64,000 nt of DNA from Streptomyces sp. NBC_01485 (GTDB taxonomy: Bacteria; Actinomycetota; Actinomycetes; Streptomycetales; Streptomycetaceae). The stretch spans positions 8,184,001-8,248,000 of the forward strand of contig NZ_CP109435.1 in NCBI RefSeq assembly GCF_036227125.1, given 5' to 3'. The notes under the pieces are model-generated. The model saw only the letters and a list, made by a program, of their open reading frames with translations. It was not told where the DNA came from and did not search any database. The position numbers were made by a program, and so were the translations under genes. Of the stretch, positions 43,894-51,763 are shown in pieces (the stretch's first letter is position 1; every line of letters starts with the position of its first letter).

Positions 43894-44472
43894 ATGCCGC
43901 TGCCGTCGCCCCGCCGCACCGCCAGACAGGCCGACCTGCTGGAACGCCTCGTCGCGTTGCTGACGGCGGAGGGCTTCGCGGATCTCACGCTGGACGACCT
44001 CGCCGAGCGGCTGCGCTGCTCCAAGACGACCCTGTACCAACTCGCCCGCAGCAAGCAGGGGTTGGTGGTGGAGGCGGTCAAGCACTACTTCCGCGGGGCG
44101 GCCGAGGCCGTCGAGAAGCGGGTGGCGCAGACGGTCGAACCCTCGGACCGGGTCCGCGCGTACCTGACCGCCGTGGCTGAACAACTGCGCCCGCTCTCAC
44201 GCCGGTTCCTCGACGACGTGGCGGACTTCCCGCCCGCGCGCGAGGTGTACGAGGCCAACACGCGGATGGCCGCGGAGCGGGTACGCCGGCTGATCGCGGA
44301 GGGCGTCTCGCACGGCGCCTTCCGTGAGGTGCACACCGCGTTCGTCGGCGAGGTCGCCGCCGCGACCATGCGGCAGATCCAGCAGGGCGAGCTTCAGGCG
44401 CGCACCGGGCTGACCGACGCGGAGGCGTACGAGCAGCTCGCCTCACTGATCGTGCACGCCGTTTCCCCCTGA
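43894..44472 (+). CDS. TetR-family transcriptional regulator
   Basis: 192 aa. Helix-turn-helix LLTAEGFADLTLDDLAERLR followed by CSKTTLYQLARSKQGLV fits the TetR DNA-binding domain. The C-terminal ligand domain is helical (EPSDRVRAYLTAVAEQLRPL). It precedes acyl-CoA dehydrogenase and SDR genes in the same direction, now separated by a group II intron, so control of that operon is likely. The gene begins about 80 bp beyond attR and would have been next to tRNA-Pro before the island arrived. Confidence 0.85.
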   Translation: MPLPSPRRTARQADLLERLVALLTAEGFADLTLDDLAERLRCSKTTLYQLARSKQGLVVEAVKHYFRGAAEAVEKRVAQTVEPSDRVRAYLTAVAEQLRPLSRRFLDDVADFPPAREVYEANTRMAAERVRRLIAEGVSHGAFREVHTAFVGEVAAATMRQIQQGELQARTGLTDAEAYEQLASLIVHAVSP

Positions 44473-45058
44473 CGTGTGTCCTGAACATGGAAGGAAGTTG
44501 CATGTAGGAGCGATTTCCGGAAGTGATGCTGTGCGAGAGATGAAGGTTTCGTGGCCCTTCGGAGCCGCCCTGCGGGGGGAGGCTTCAAACCGCCTCATGC
44601 TGCGTTAGCTGAAGACTGTCGTGGTGAGCGATGAGGAAAAGGCGTCGTAAGAGGCGTCAGGTGGGGACCGGAAAGACGAACGCAAGTGAATCGCTGCTGA
44701 CGTGTCGTAAGGAAACCAGACGACATCGAAACCGGGGTGTGTCAAGAACTCCGGGATGAGCCTGGCGGGTGCCCGTTTATTGGCCAGGCGGTGTCCGGCA
44801 TGTAGGCGACGTGAGTCCGGTCTGCGGCTCTCGCATGGAACAGGAGAAGGCAGGTCCGATACGCCCTGACGCAAGGTCGGGGGAGAGGGAGTGCCCCAAG
44901 CGGAGGACACCGTAAGGGGTCGAGTACCGATGCGGACCCTGCTGGCAGACCGGCCCGTAGTAGTGACGAAGCCCCTGTAATGAGGGTGGAGCGAAGGGGC
45001 CGGGTCGTTCGTGACTGAGTTGATCACATCAACCGGGCAGTAGCCCGGGAGGAGTGCG

Positions 45059-46318
45059 ATGGGCCAGTTGAAGTCTCAGATCAAGCCGTTTGATATTTCG
45101 AAGTGGGAAGTCAAGGAGGCGTGGGAGGAAGTCAGGTCACATAGGGGCGCACCCGGCGTGGACGGGCAGAGCATCGAGGACTTCGAGAAGGACCTGAAGG
45201 GCAACCTTTACAAGGTATGGAACCGTATGTCGTCGGGCTCGTACTTCCCGCCGCCGGTGCGCGCGGTGGAGATTCCTAAGCCAAGCGGAGGCGGCACGAG
45301 AATGCTCGGCATTCCCGCTGTCGCCGATCGTGTGGCCCAGACCGTCGTTGCCCGGCATCTGATGCGAAGGGTGGACCCTGTATTCCACCCGGACAGCTAC
45401 GGATACCGGCCTGGTCGGTCCGCCTTGGACGCGGTGGAAAGGTGCCGGGAGCGCTGCTGGAAGCGGGACTGGGTGGTGGAGTTCGACATCGCCAAGTTCT
45501 TCGACAGCGTGCCCTGGGACCTGCTGGTCAAGGCGGTGGAGGCTCACACCGACGCCGTTTGGGTGAACTTGTACGTGCGGCGGTGGCTCGCCGCCCCGCT
45601 CGTCCTGCCCGATGGCTCCCTGCTGGAACGGGAACGCGGAACCCCGCAAGGGGCCCCGGTGTCTCCCGTCCTGGCGAACCTGTTCCTGCACTACGCGTTC
45701 GACACCTGGATGGCCCGGGAGTTCCCGAGCGTCTGGTTCGAACGCTATGCGGACGATGCGGTGCTGCACTGCGTCACCGAGCGCCAGGCCCGCCATGTGC
45801 TGGCCGCGCTCAGGGACAGGATGGTCGAGGTCGGGTTGCAGCTGCACCCGGACAAGACCCGGATCGTCTACTGCAAGGACTCGTACCGGCGTGGCTCCTA
45901 TGAGCACACGTCGTTCACGTTCCTCGGGTACACGTTCCGCCCCAGGAAGAACCGGAATCGGCACGGCAAGCAGTTCCTGTCGTTCGAGCCGGCCATCAGC
46001 AGGCAGGCCCTGACCCGGATCGGTCGCGAGGTGCGTTCATGGCAATTGCACCTTCGTAGCGGCACCTCCTTCGGAGACCTCGCCCGCACGATCAACCGTG
46101 TGGTCGGGGGGTGGATCAACTACTACGGACGTTTCCGGCCGTGGGAGCTGTTCCCCTTCGTGATGCGCATCAACGCCTACCTGGTGCGTTGGATCCGCAA
46201 GAAGTACAAGCGGCTCGCAAGCCGCCGGAAGGCCCACGCGAAGCTCGTGGAGATCGCACAGCGGTACCCGCGGATGTTCGCGCACTGGCGTCTCACCACC
46301 GCGGCCTGCGAGATCTGA
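45059..46318 (+). CDS. ltrA: Group II intron reverse transcriptase/maturase
   Basis: 419 aa. RT motifs appear in order: GVDGQSIEDFEKDL, PPPVRAVEIPKPSGGGTRML, DSYGYRPGRSALDAV, VEFDIAKFFDSVPW, GTPQGAPVSPVLANLFLHY and the catalytic RYADDAVLHC. The maturase (domain X) part has INRVVGGWINYYGRF and KYKRLASRRKAHAKL. It stops there, without an HNH endonuclease domain. Such maturases promote splicing and target-primed retrohoming, often into single-stranded DNA at forks. The start ATG is preceded by GGAGGAG-like sequence. All motifs are intact, so the enzyme may be active. Confidence 0.95.
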   Translation: MGQLKSQIKPFDISKWEVKEAWEEVRSHRGAPGVDGQSIEDFEKDLKGNLYKVWNRMSSGSYFPPPVRAVEIPKPSGGGTRMLGIPAVADRVAQTVVARHLMRRVDPVFHPDSYGYRPGRSALDAVERCRERCWKRDWVVEFDIAKFFDSVPWDLLVKAVEAHTDAVWVNLYVRRWLAAPLVLPDGSLLERERGTPQGAPVSPVLANLFLHYAFDTWMAREFPSVWFERYADDAVLHCVTERQARHVLAALRDRMVEVGLQLHPDKTRIVYCKDSYRRGSYEHTSFTFLGYTFRPRKNRNRHGKQFLSFEPAISRQALTRIGREVRSWQLHLRSGTSFGDLARTINRVVGGWINYYGRFRPWELFPFVMRINAYLVRWIRKKYKRLASRRKAHAKLVEIAQRYPRMFAHWRLTTAACEI

Positions 46319-46333
46319 AGATCAGAACGACAA

Positions 46334-46407
46334 GAGCCGTGTAACGGGAGACTTTTACGCACGGTTCTGTGAGGGCCGAGGGGTGAGATCCCCCTCGGCT
46401 ACTCGAT
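46334..46407 (+). ncRNA. Group II intron domains V and VI
   Basis: Domain V: GAGCCGTGT ... ACGGTTC hairpin, with the AGC catalytic triad and a bulge. Domain VI: stem GCCGAGGGG/CCCCCTCGGC closed by GAG/CTC, leaving A46401 unpaired as the likely branch point. Confidence 0.8.
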
Positions 46408-46502
46408 AGCCGGCCTGACCCCTGACCTGACATCCGGCGGGTTGTGGAGGTGCTTCCGCGCGCCCTCTTGTCGTACCGTGAGCGATACGTTCGTACACAC
46501 TC

Positions 46503-46522
46503 CAGTATCATTGTCAGTATCA
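46503..46522 (+). promoter_or_regulatory. CAGTATCA direct repeat upstream of the acyl-CoA dehydrogenase
   Basis: Two CAGTATCA copies are 12 bp apart, 40 bp before the dehydrogenase ATG, in an AT-richer promoter region just after the intron. They are a candidate binding site for the upstream TetR protein or the transcription start zone. Confidence 0.4.
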
Positions 46523-46561
46523 CTTCGGTACTCGCCCGAACTCCTACCTGCGGAGGTCGCC

Positions 46562-47776
46562 ATGCCTGCCACTCGCGCCCTTCCGACCGAGGAAGCCGTC
46601 GAGCTGATCCAGCTCACCCGCACCTTCGCCGTCAAGGAACTCGCCCCCCGGGTCGCCCTCGCGGAGGCGGACGGGGCGTTCCCCCGGGATGTCTTCCGCA
46701 CGCTCGGGCGCAGCGGCCTGCTCGGGCTGCCCTTCGCCGAGGAGGACGGCGGGGCGGACCAGCCGTACGAGGTCTACCTCCAGGTGCTGGAGGAGGTCGC
46801 CGCGGTCTGGTCGAGCGTCGCCGTGGGCATCTCCGTGCACGCCCTGTCCTGCTTCCCGCTGGCCCGTTTCGGCACCGAGGAGCAGCGGCGCAGGTGGCTG
46901 CCGGACATGCTGGGCGGTGAGCTGCTCGGCGCGTACTGCCTGTCCGAGCCGCACGCCGGCTCCGACCCGGCGGCCATGCTGACCCGCGCGGTGCGTGAGG
47001 ATGGGGGCACCTCCCGCTCGAGCGGAGCCGAGAGTGGGGGAGAGTACGTGCTGAACGGCACCAAGGCGTGGACCACGCACGGCGGTTACGCCGACTTCTA
47101 CACCGTCATGGCCCGCACCTCCGACGACCGCGCCCACGGCATCTCCTGCTTCCTGGTCCCGGCCGACAGCCCGGGGCTCAGCGCAGACCCCCCGGAGCGG
47201 AAGATGGGCCTGACGGGCTCGGCGACCGCGACGATGCGGCTGGAGGACGTCCGGGTGCCCGTCGAGCGCCTGATAGGGGAGGAGGGGCAGGGGCTGAAGA
47301 TCGCCCTCGCCTCCCTCGACCGCGGCCGGCTCGGGATCTCGGCCGTCGCCGTCGGCCTCGCGCAGGGGGCTCTCGACCACGCGGTGCGCTACGCCCGCGA
47401 GCGGGAGACGTTCGGCAAGCCGATCATCGAGCACCAGGGCCTGGCCTTCGTGCTCGCCGACATGAGCGCCGCGATCGAGTCGGCGCGGGCCACCGCGCTC
47501 GCCGCCGCCCGGCTGAACGACCTCGGCCTGCCCTTCACGCGGGAGGCTTCCATCGCCAAACTCGTGGCCACGGACAATGCCATGAAGGTGACCACGGACG
47601 CCGTGCAGGTCCTCGGGGGATACGGCTACACCCGTGACTTCCCCGTGGAACGCTATATGCGCGAGGCCAAGGTCATGCAGATCTTCGAAGGAACCAACCA
47701 GATCCAGCGCATGGTCATCTCTCGTGCGCTGGACCGTGACGAGGGCGGTGCGCTCACCGTCCTCGGCAAGGAGTGA
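46562..47776 (+). CDS. Acyl-CoA dehydrogenase
   Basis: 404 aa. The flavin-site motifs are AYCLSEPHAGSDPAAML and the later GRLGISAVAVGLAQGALDHA. The catalytic base region is MQIFEGTNQIQRMVISRAL, with Glu in EGTNQ, and the C-terminal ACAD signature VQVLGGYGYTRDFPVERYMR is present. It oxidises acyl-CoA to enoyl-CoA using FAD and an electron-transfer flavoprotein. Residues about 146-160 (GGTSRSSGAESGG) interrupt an otherwise normal loop between the active-site strand and YVLNGTKAWTTHGG. They come from a repeat insertion. It is coupled to the downstream SDR. Confidence 0.93.
   Translation: MPATRALPTEEAVELIQLTRTFAVKELAPRVALAEADGAFPRDVFRTLGRSGLLGLPFAEEDGGADQPYEVYLQVLEEVAAVWSSVAVGISVHALSCFPLARFGTEEQRRRWLPDMLGGELLGAYCLSEPHAGSDPAAMLTRAVREDGGTSRSSGAESGGEYVLNGTKAWTTHGGYADFYTVMARTSDDRAHGISCFLVPADSPGLSADPPERKMGLTGSATATMRLEDVRVPVERLIGEEGQGLKIALASLDRGRLGISAVAVGLAQGALDHAVRYARERETFGKPIIEHQGLAFVLADMSAAIESARATALAAARLNDLGLPFTREASIAKLVATDNAMKVTTDAVQVLGGYGYTRDFPVERYMREAKVMQIFEGTNQIQRMVISRALDRDEGGALTVLGKE
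46998..47045 (+). repeat. Palindromic-repeat insertion inside the acyl-CoA dehydrogenase CDS
   Basis: GGGGGCACCTCCCGCTCGAG with its continuation GCCGAGAGTGGGGGAG matches a short interspersed repeat that I recall as common in Streptomyces intergenic DNA. Here it sits in frame and adds about 14 residues (GGTSRSSGAESGG) between DPAAMLTRAVRE and YVLNGTK. Confidence 0.65.
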
Positions 47777-47778
47777 TG

Positions 47779-48537
47779 ATGCAGCTCGAGAACACCGCCG
47801 CCCTTGTCACCGGCGGTGCGTCCGGCCTCGGCGCGGCCACCGCGAAGGCGCTCGCGGAGCGCGGCGCCCGGGTCTTCGCCCTCGACCTCAAGGACGGCAT
47901 CGACAAGGCGCCCGAGGTACCCGGTGTGACCTACGTGCCCACCGACGTCACCGACCCCGGGCAGGTGGGCGCCGCAGTCGCCGTCGCGGCGGGATCCGGC
48001 GTCCCGCTGCGCACGGCCGTCAACTGCGCCGGCATCGGCCCCTCCGCGCGGATCCTCGGCAAGAAGGGCGTCCACGACCTCGGCCTGTTCGCCAAGGTGA
48101 TCCAGGTCAACCTGATCGGCACCTTCAACGTGCTCGCGCTCGCCGCCGAGGCCATCGCCGAGACGGAGGCCGACGCGGAGGGCCAGCGGGGCGTCATCGT
48201 CAACACCGCTTCCATCGCCGCCTACGACGGGCAGGTCGGCCAGGCCGCCTACGCGTCGTCCAAGGGCGGCGTCGTCGGCCTGACCCTGCCCGCCGCCCGC
48301 GACCTGGCCCAGTACGGCATCCGCGTGTGCACCATCGCCCCCGGCGTCGTGGAGACGCCGATGCTGGCCACGGTGTCGGAGGAGTTCCGGGCCGGCCTCG
48401 CGGCGGGCGTGCCCTTCCCGCGCCGCCTCGCCCGCCCCGAGGAGTACGCCAAGCTCGCCCTGACGATCGTCGACCACGACTACCTCAACGGCGAGACCAT
48501 CCGCATGGACGGCGCGCTGCGGATGGCGCCGCGCTAG
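47779..48537 (+). CDS. SDR-family 3-hydroxyacyl-CoA dehydrogenase
   Basis: 252 aa. NAD-binding ALVTGGASGLGAATAKAL, NCAGI strand, catalytic NTASIAAYDGQ-Q-AAYASSKGGV (Ser, Tyr, Lys) and IAPGVVETPML resemble the type-2 (HSD17B10-like) hydroxyacyl-CoA dehydrogenases. It oxidises 3-hydroxyacyl-CoA, the step following enoyl-CoA hydration. Three candidate starts overlap the previous stop (GTG 47773, ATG 47776, ATG 47779). AAGGAG at 47768-47773 favours 47779. It works with the dehydrogenase just upstream in fatty-acyl or branched-chain degradation. Confidence 0.9.
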   Translation: MQLENTAALVTGGASGLGAATAKALAERGARVFALDLKDGIDKAPEVPGVTYVPTDVTDPGQVGAAVAVAAGSGVPLRTAVNCAGIGPSARILGKKGVHDLGLFAKVIQVNLIGTFNVLALAAEAIAETEADAEGQRGVIVNTASIAAYDGQVGQAAYASSKGGVVGLTLPAARDLAQYGIRVCTIAPGVVETPMLATVSEEFRAGLAAGVPFPRRLARPEEYAKLALTIVDHDYLNGETIRMDGALRMAPR

Positions 48538-48585
48538 AGCCTGTCCGCCCAGAGCCTGTCCGGCCCGGCGCCCGGTCGGCGGCGC

Positions 48586-49371
48586 CTACGGCCTGACCAG
48601 CAGCTGGAAGTCGAAGGCGTAGCGGGACGCGCGGTAGATGTGCGTCCCGTACTCGACCGGGCGGCCGGTGTCGTCGTAGGCCGTGCGCTGCATGGTGAGC
48701 AGGGCCGCCCCCTCGCGTTCCGTGAGGAGGGCGGCCTCCTCGGCGGTGGCGGAGCGGGCGCCGATGGTCTGGCGGGCGCTGTGCAGGGTGATGCCCGCCG
48801 AGCGCAGCAGCCGGTACAGGCCGGTCGACTCCAGGCGGTCCGTGTCGAGGTCGAGGAGGGCCGGGGGCAGGTAGTTGCACAGGAACGCCACCGGCTGTCC
48901 GTGGGTGGCGCGCAGCCGCTCCAGGAGCGTGACCTCGCTGCCCTCCGCGATGCCGAGCGCGGCGGCCACGTCGGCGGTCGCCGGTACGCGTTCGTTGCGT
49001 ACGACGTGCGTGGTGGGCCCCTGTCCGGCCGCCTCCAGGTCGTCGTAGAGGCTGGAGAGTTCCAGCGGTCGTTTCACCTGGCTGTGCACGACCTGGGTGC
49101 CGACTCCCCGGCGTCGTACCAGCAGGCCCTTGTCGACCAGGGACTGGATGGCCTGGCGGACCGTCGGGCGGGACAGGCCCAGGCGGGTCGACAGGTCGAT
49201 CTCGTTGCCCAGCAGGTTGCCCGGGGCGAGCGCGCCGTGTTCGATCGCCGCCTCCAGTTGCTGGGCGAGCTGGTAGTAGAGCGGCACCGGGCTGGTGCGG
49301 TCCAGCGCGAAGTGCAGCGCGTCGAGCGCGGAGCCGGGCACGGCACGGGAACGGTCGCCGGTCTTCGCCAT
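48586..49371 (-). CDS. GntR/HutC-family transcriptional regulator
   Basis: 261 aa. N-terminal winged helix PLYYQLAQQLEAAIEHGAL and LSTRLGLSRPTVRQAIQSLV, then the UTRA effector domain ending with EYGTHIYRASRYAFDFQL. HutC-type regulators bind small sugars or phosphates and usually repress adjacent uptake operons. It is divergent from the sugar ABC genes at 49.6 kb. The mRNA probably starts at the promoter with TTGACA (49459-49464) and TACACC (49436-49441), 17 bp apart. Its 3' end is convergent with the SDR gene, where two AGCCTGTCCG repeats lie. Confidence 0.88.
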   Translation of the reverse strand: MAKTGDRSRAVPGSALDALHFALDRTSPVPLYYQLAQQLEAAIEHGALAPGNLLGNEIDLSTRLGLSRPTVRQAIQSLVDKGLLVRRRGVGTQVVHSQVKRPLELSSLYDDLEAAGQGPTTHVVRNERVPATADVAAALGIAEGSEVTLLERLRATHGQPVAFLCNYLPPALLDLDTDRLESTGLYRLLRSAGITLHSARQTIGARSATAEEAALLTEREGAALLTMQRTAYDDTGRPVEYGTHIYRASRYAFDFQLLVRP

Positions 49372-49435
49372 CGGGGCACCTCCTCGGTGGGATGGGGTGG
49401 GGTACACCCGGTCGCAGGGGGTAGATCGTCTCCCA

Positions 49436-49464
49436 GGTGTAGGTCCCAGGGGCCCCAATGTCAA
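49436..49464 (-). promoter_or_regulatory. Candidate gntR promoter
   Basis: On the minus strand TTGACA (49464-49459) and TACACC (49441-49436) are separated by 17 bp, a housekeeping-type promoter 65 bp before the ATG. The spacer contains the palindrome TGGGGCCCC-type sequence and could hold the GntR operator. Confidence 0.45.
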
Positions 49465-49621
49465 GGCTTTGTTCTTACATTCTGACCTGCTCGTGAAAGG
49501 ATGTCTTAACAAAATATGGGCAGTGGTGTGGGCATTGGTCTCGTCGAGGAAAGTCGCGGACCTGGCTCCATGGCCCCAATCTGAGTAGAAACGGCCCCGC
49601 CGTGGCCATGGCCGCGGCGGA

Positions 49622-49762
49622 GAGAAGTCCGAGGAGAGCGGGGACAGGGCCAACGGCAACTACATGGGCGGCGGGGAACGGCCGGTGCCGACCGGCCCGG
49701 TCTTCGTCGACGAGTCCGACGTCGACGCGGTCGCCGCGTCCGCCCCGAAGGGCACCAGGTGA
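49622..49762 (+). pseudogene. Remnant of a sugar ABC substrate-binding protein (C-terminal tail)
   Basis: The frame ending TGA 49760-49762 reads MGGGERPVPTGPVFVDESDV, then DAVAASAPKGTR. The PVFVDESDVDAV tail is typical of the last residues of periplasmic sugar-binding proteins, which precede the permease in such operons. Upstream the frame has no start and the sequence is not protein-like. The whole N-terminal 300 residues are gone. The stop overlaps the permease ATG, so the original operon order is kept. Confidence 0.6.
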
Positions 49763-50838
49763 TGATCATGACCCACCCTGCCGAGCCGGCGGTGACCCCA
49801 CCGCCGGCGCCGAGCCGCGAGGAGAGTGACGGCCGGACCACGCAACGCCCGCTGGCTCTCAGACTGTTGGCGCGCCCCGAGGTGGGGGTGTTCCTCGGCG
49901 CCGTCGCGGTGTACGTGTTCTTCCTGATCGCCGCGCCCCCGGTGCGGGACGGCAGTTCGATGGCCAACGTCCTGTATCAGTCGTCGACGATCGGGATCAT
50001 GGCCCTTCCGGTGGCGCTGCTGATGATCGGCGGCGAGTTCGACCTCTCGGCCGGTGTCGCCGTGATCACCTCGGCGCTCGCCGCGAGCATGCTCAGCTAC
50101 CAACTGACCACGAACGTCTGGGTCGGTGTGGTCGTCGCGCTCCTGTTGTCCCTCGCCATCGGCTTCTTCAACGGCTGGGTGGTGGTCAAGACCGGGCTGC
50201 CGAGCTTCCTCGTCACCCTGGGCACCTTCCTGATCCTCCAGGGCGTCAACCTCGCGGTGACCAAGCTGATCACCAGCAACGTGGCGACCGACGACATCAG
50301 CGACATGGACGGCTTCGGCCAGGCGAGGAAGGTCTTCGCCTCGTCCTTCGGCGTCGCCGGCGTCCAGGTGAAGATCACCATCGTGTACTGGCTGGTCTTC
50401 GCGGCCATCGCGACCTGGGTTCTGATCCGTACGAAGTACGGCAACTGGATCTTCGCGGTGGGCGGCAACAAGGAGTCCGCGCGGGCCGTCGGTGTGCCCG
50501 TGACGTTCACCAAGATCTCGCTGTTCATGCTGGTCGGTTTCGGCGCCTGGTTCGTCGGCATGCACCAGCTGTTCACGTTCAACACCGTGCAGTCCGGCGA
50601 GGGCGTCGGCCAGGAGCTGATCTACATCTCCGCGGCGGTGATCGGCGGCTGTCTGCTGACCGGCGGTGCCGGTTCCGCGATCGGCCCGGTCTTCGGCGCG
50701 TTCATGTTCGGCATGGTGCAGCAGGGCATCGTCTACGCCGGCTGGAACCCCGACTGGTTCAAGGCGTTCCTCGGCGTGATGCTGCTCGGCGCCGTCCTGA
50801 TCAATCTGTGGGTCGGCCGCGCGGCGACCCGGAGGTGA
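49762..50838 (+). CDS. Sugar ABC transporter permease (RbsC/XylH-like)
   Basis: 358 aa with eight to ten hydrophobic helices. MALPVALLMIGGEFDLSAG and TGLPSFLVTLGTFLILQG are signatures of ribose/xylose/inositol-type permeases of the BPD_transp_2 group. GGNKESARAVGVPV is also found in the family. It would import a monosaccharide or cyclitol with the ATPase encoded 7 bp downstream. The cognate binding protein seems to be lost. ATG 49762 or 49768 can serve as start. Confidence 0.9.
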   Translation: MIMTHPAEPAVTPPPAPSREESDGRTTQRPLALRLLARPEVGVFLGAVAVYVFFLIAAPPVRDGSSMANVLYQSSTIGIMALPVALLMIGGEFDLSAGVAVITSALAASMLSYQLTTNVWVGVVVALLLSLAIGFFNGWVVVKTGLPSFLVTLGTFLILQGVNLAVTKLITSNVATDDISDMDGFGQARKVFASSFGVAGVQVKITIVYWLVFAAIATWVLIRTKYGNWIFAVGGNKESARAVGVPVTFTKISLFMLVGFGAWFVGMHQLFTFNTVQSGEGVGQELIYISAAVIGGCLLTGGAGSAIGPVFGAFMFGMVQQGIVYAGWNPDWFKAFLGVMLLGAVLINLWVGRAATRR

Positions 50839-50844
50839 CCCCCC

Positions 50845-51762
50845 ATGACCACCAGTAACGGAAGCGGAACGCACGGCGCGATCCTCACGGACACCGTCCC
50901 CGAGAACGGCGGCCGGGTGCTCGTCGAGCTGCGCAACGCAGGCAAGTCCTACGGCAACATCCGTGCCCTGCACGGTGTGAGCCTCGCCGTCCGTCCCGGC
51001 AAGGTGACCTGCGTGCTCGGTGACAACGGCGCCGGCAAGTCCACCCTGATCAAGATCATCTCCGGGCTGCACCGGCACACCGAGGGCGAGTTCCTCGTCG
51101 ACGGCGAACCGGTGCACTTCACCACCCCGCGCCAGGCCCTCGACCGCGGCATCGCCACCGTCTACCAGGACCTCGCCACCGTCCCGCTGATGCCCGTCTG
51201 GCGGAACTTCTTCCTCGGCTCCGAGCTCACCAAGGGCCCCTGGCCCGTGCAACGTCTCGACATCGAGAAGATGAAGAAGACCGCCGACGAGGAGCTGCGC
51301 AACATGGGCATCGTCCTCGACGATCTCGAGCAGCCCATCGGGACGCTGTCCGGCGGCCAGCGCCAGTGCGTGGCCATCGCCCGCGCCGTCCACTTCGGCG
51401 CCCGCGTCCTCATCCTGGACGAGCCCACCGCCGCCCTCGGCGTCAAGCAGTCCGGCGTGGTCCTGAAGTACATCGCCGCCGCCCGCGACCGCGGCCTCGG
51501 CGTCATCTTCATCACCCACAACCCCCACCACGCCTACATGGTCGGCGACCACTTCAGCGTCCTGCGCCTCGGCACCATGGAGTTGAGCGCCGACCGCAGC
51601 GCGGTCACCCTCGAAGAACTCACCAACCACATGGCCGGCGGCACCGAACTCGCGGCCCTGAAGCACGAGTTGGCCCAAGTGCGCGGCGTGGACGTCGAGG
51701 AGCTCCCGGAGGAGAAGGACCTCACCGTTCCCGCGGCGGACCCGGCAGAGGGGACGCCGTGA
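50845..51762 (+). CDS. Sugar ABC transporter ATP-binding protein
   Basis: 305 aa, one ABC domain: Walker A GDNGAGKSTLIKIISG, Q-loop VYQDLATVPLMPVWRN, signature LSGGQRQCVAIARAV, Walker B ARVLILDEPTAALG and H-loop FITHNPHHAY. Single-domain proteins of this kind pair as homodimers with RbsC-type permeases and belong to the MglA/RbsA family half. The C-terminal 40 residues are acidic. The stop is followed at once by the IolE-like gene. Confidence 0.9.
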   Translation: MTTSNGSGTHGAILTDTVPENGGRVLVELRNAGKSYGNIRALHGVSLAVRPGKVTCVLGDNGAGKSTLIKIISGLHRHTEGEFLVDGEPVHFTTPRQALDRGIATVYQDLATVPLMPVWRNFFLGSELTKGPWPVQRLDIEKMKKTADEELRNMGIVLDDLEQPIGTLSGGQRQCVAIARAVHFGARVLILDEPTAALGVKQSGVVLKYIAAARDRGLGVIFITHNPHHAYMVGDHFSVLRLGTMELSADRSAVTLEELTNHMAGGTELAALKHELAQVRGVDVEELPEEKDLTVPAADPAEGTP

Positions 51763-51763
51763 C

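Larger units (their letters stand above)
44531..46407 (+). mobile_element. Group II intron (retroelement) with encoded maturase
   Basis: It starts with the consensus GTGCGAG at 44531 and ends ...CTACTCGAT at 46407. About 530 nt before the ORF carry structured RNA domains I-III. Domain V is at 46334-46367, and domain VI follows with a bulged A near 46401, six bases from the 3' end. The length is 1877 nt. It sits in the intergenic space between the TetR and acyl-CoA dehydrogenase genes, so splicing restores no CDS. It may separate the dehydrogenase from upstream transcription. Ends were placed by consensus and not confirmed. Confidence 0.85.

Noticed and set aside
49602..49829. Plus-strand frame of 75 codons overlapping the binding-protein tail
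   Set aside because: It is Arg/Pro/Thr-rich and out of frame with the recognisable VFVDESDVDAV tail. It is a shadow.
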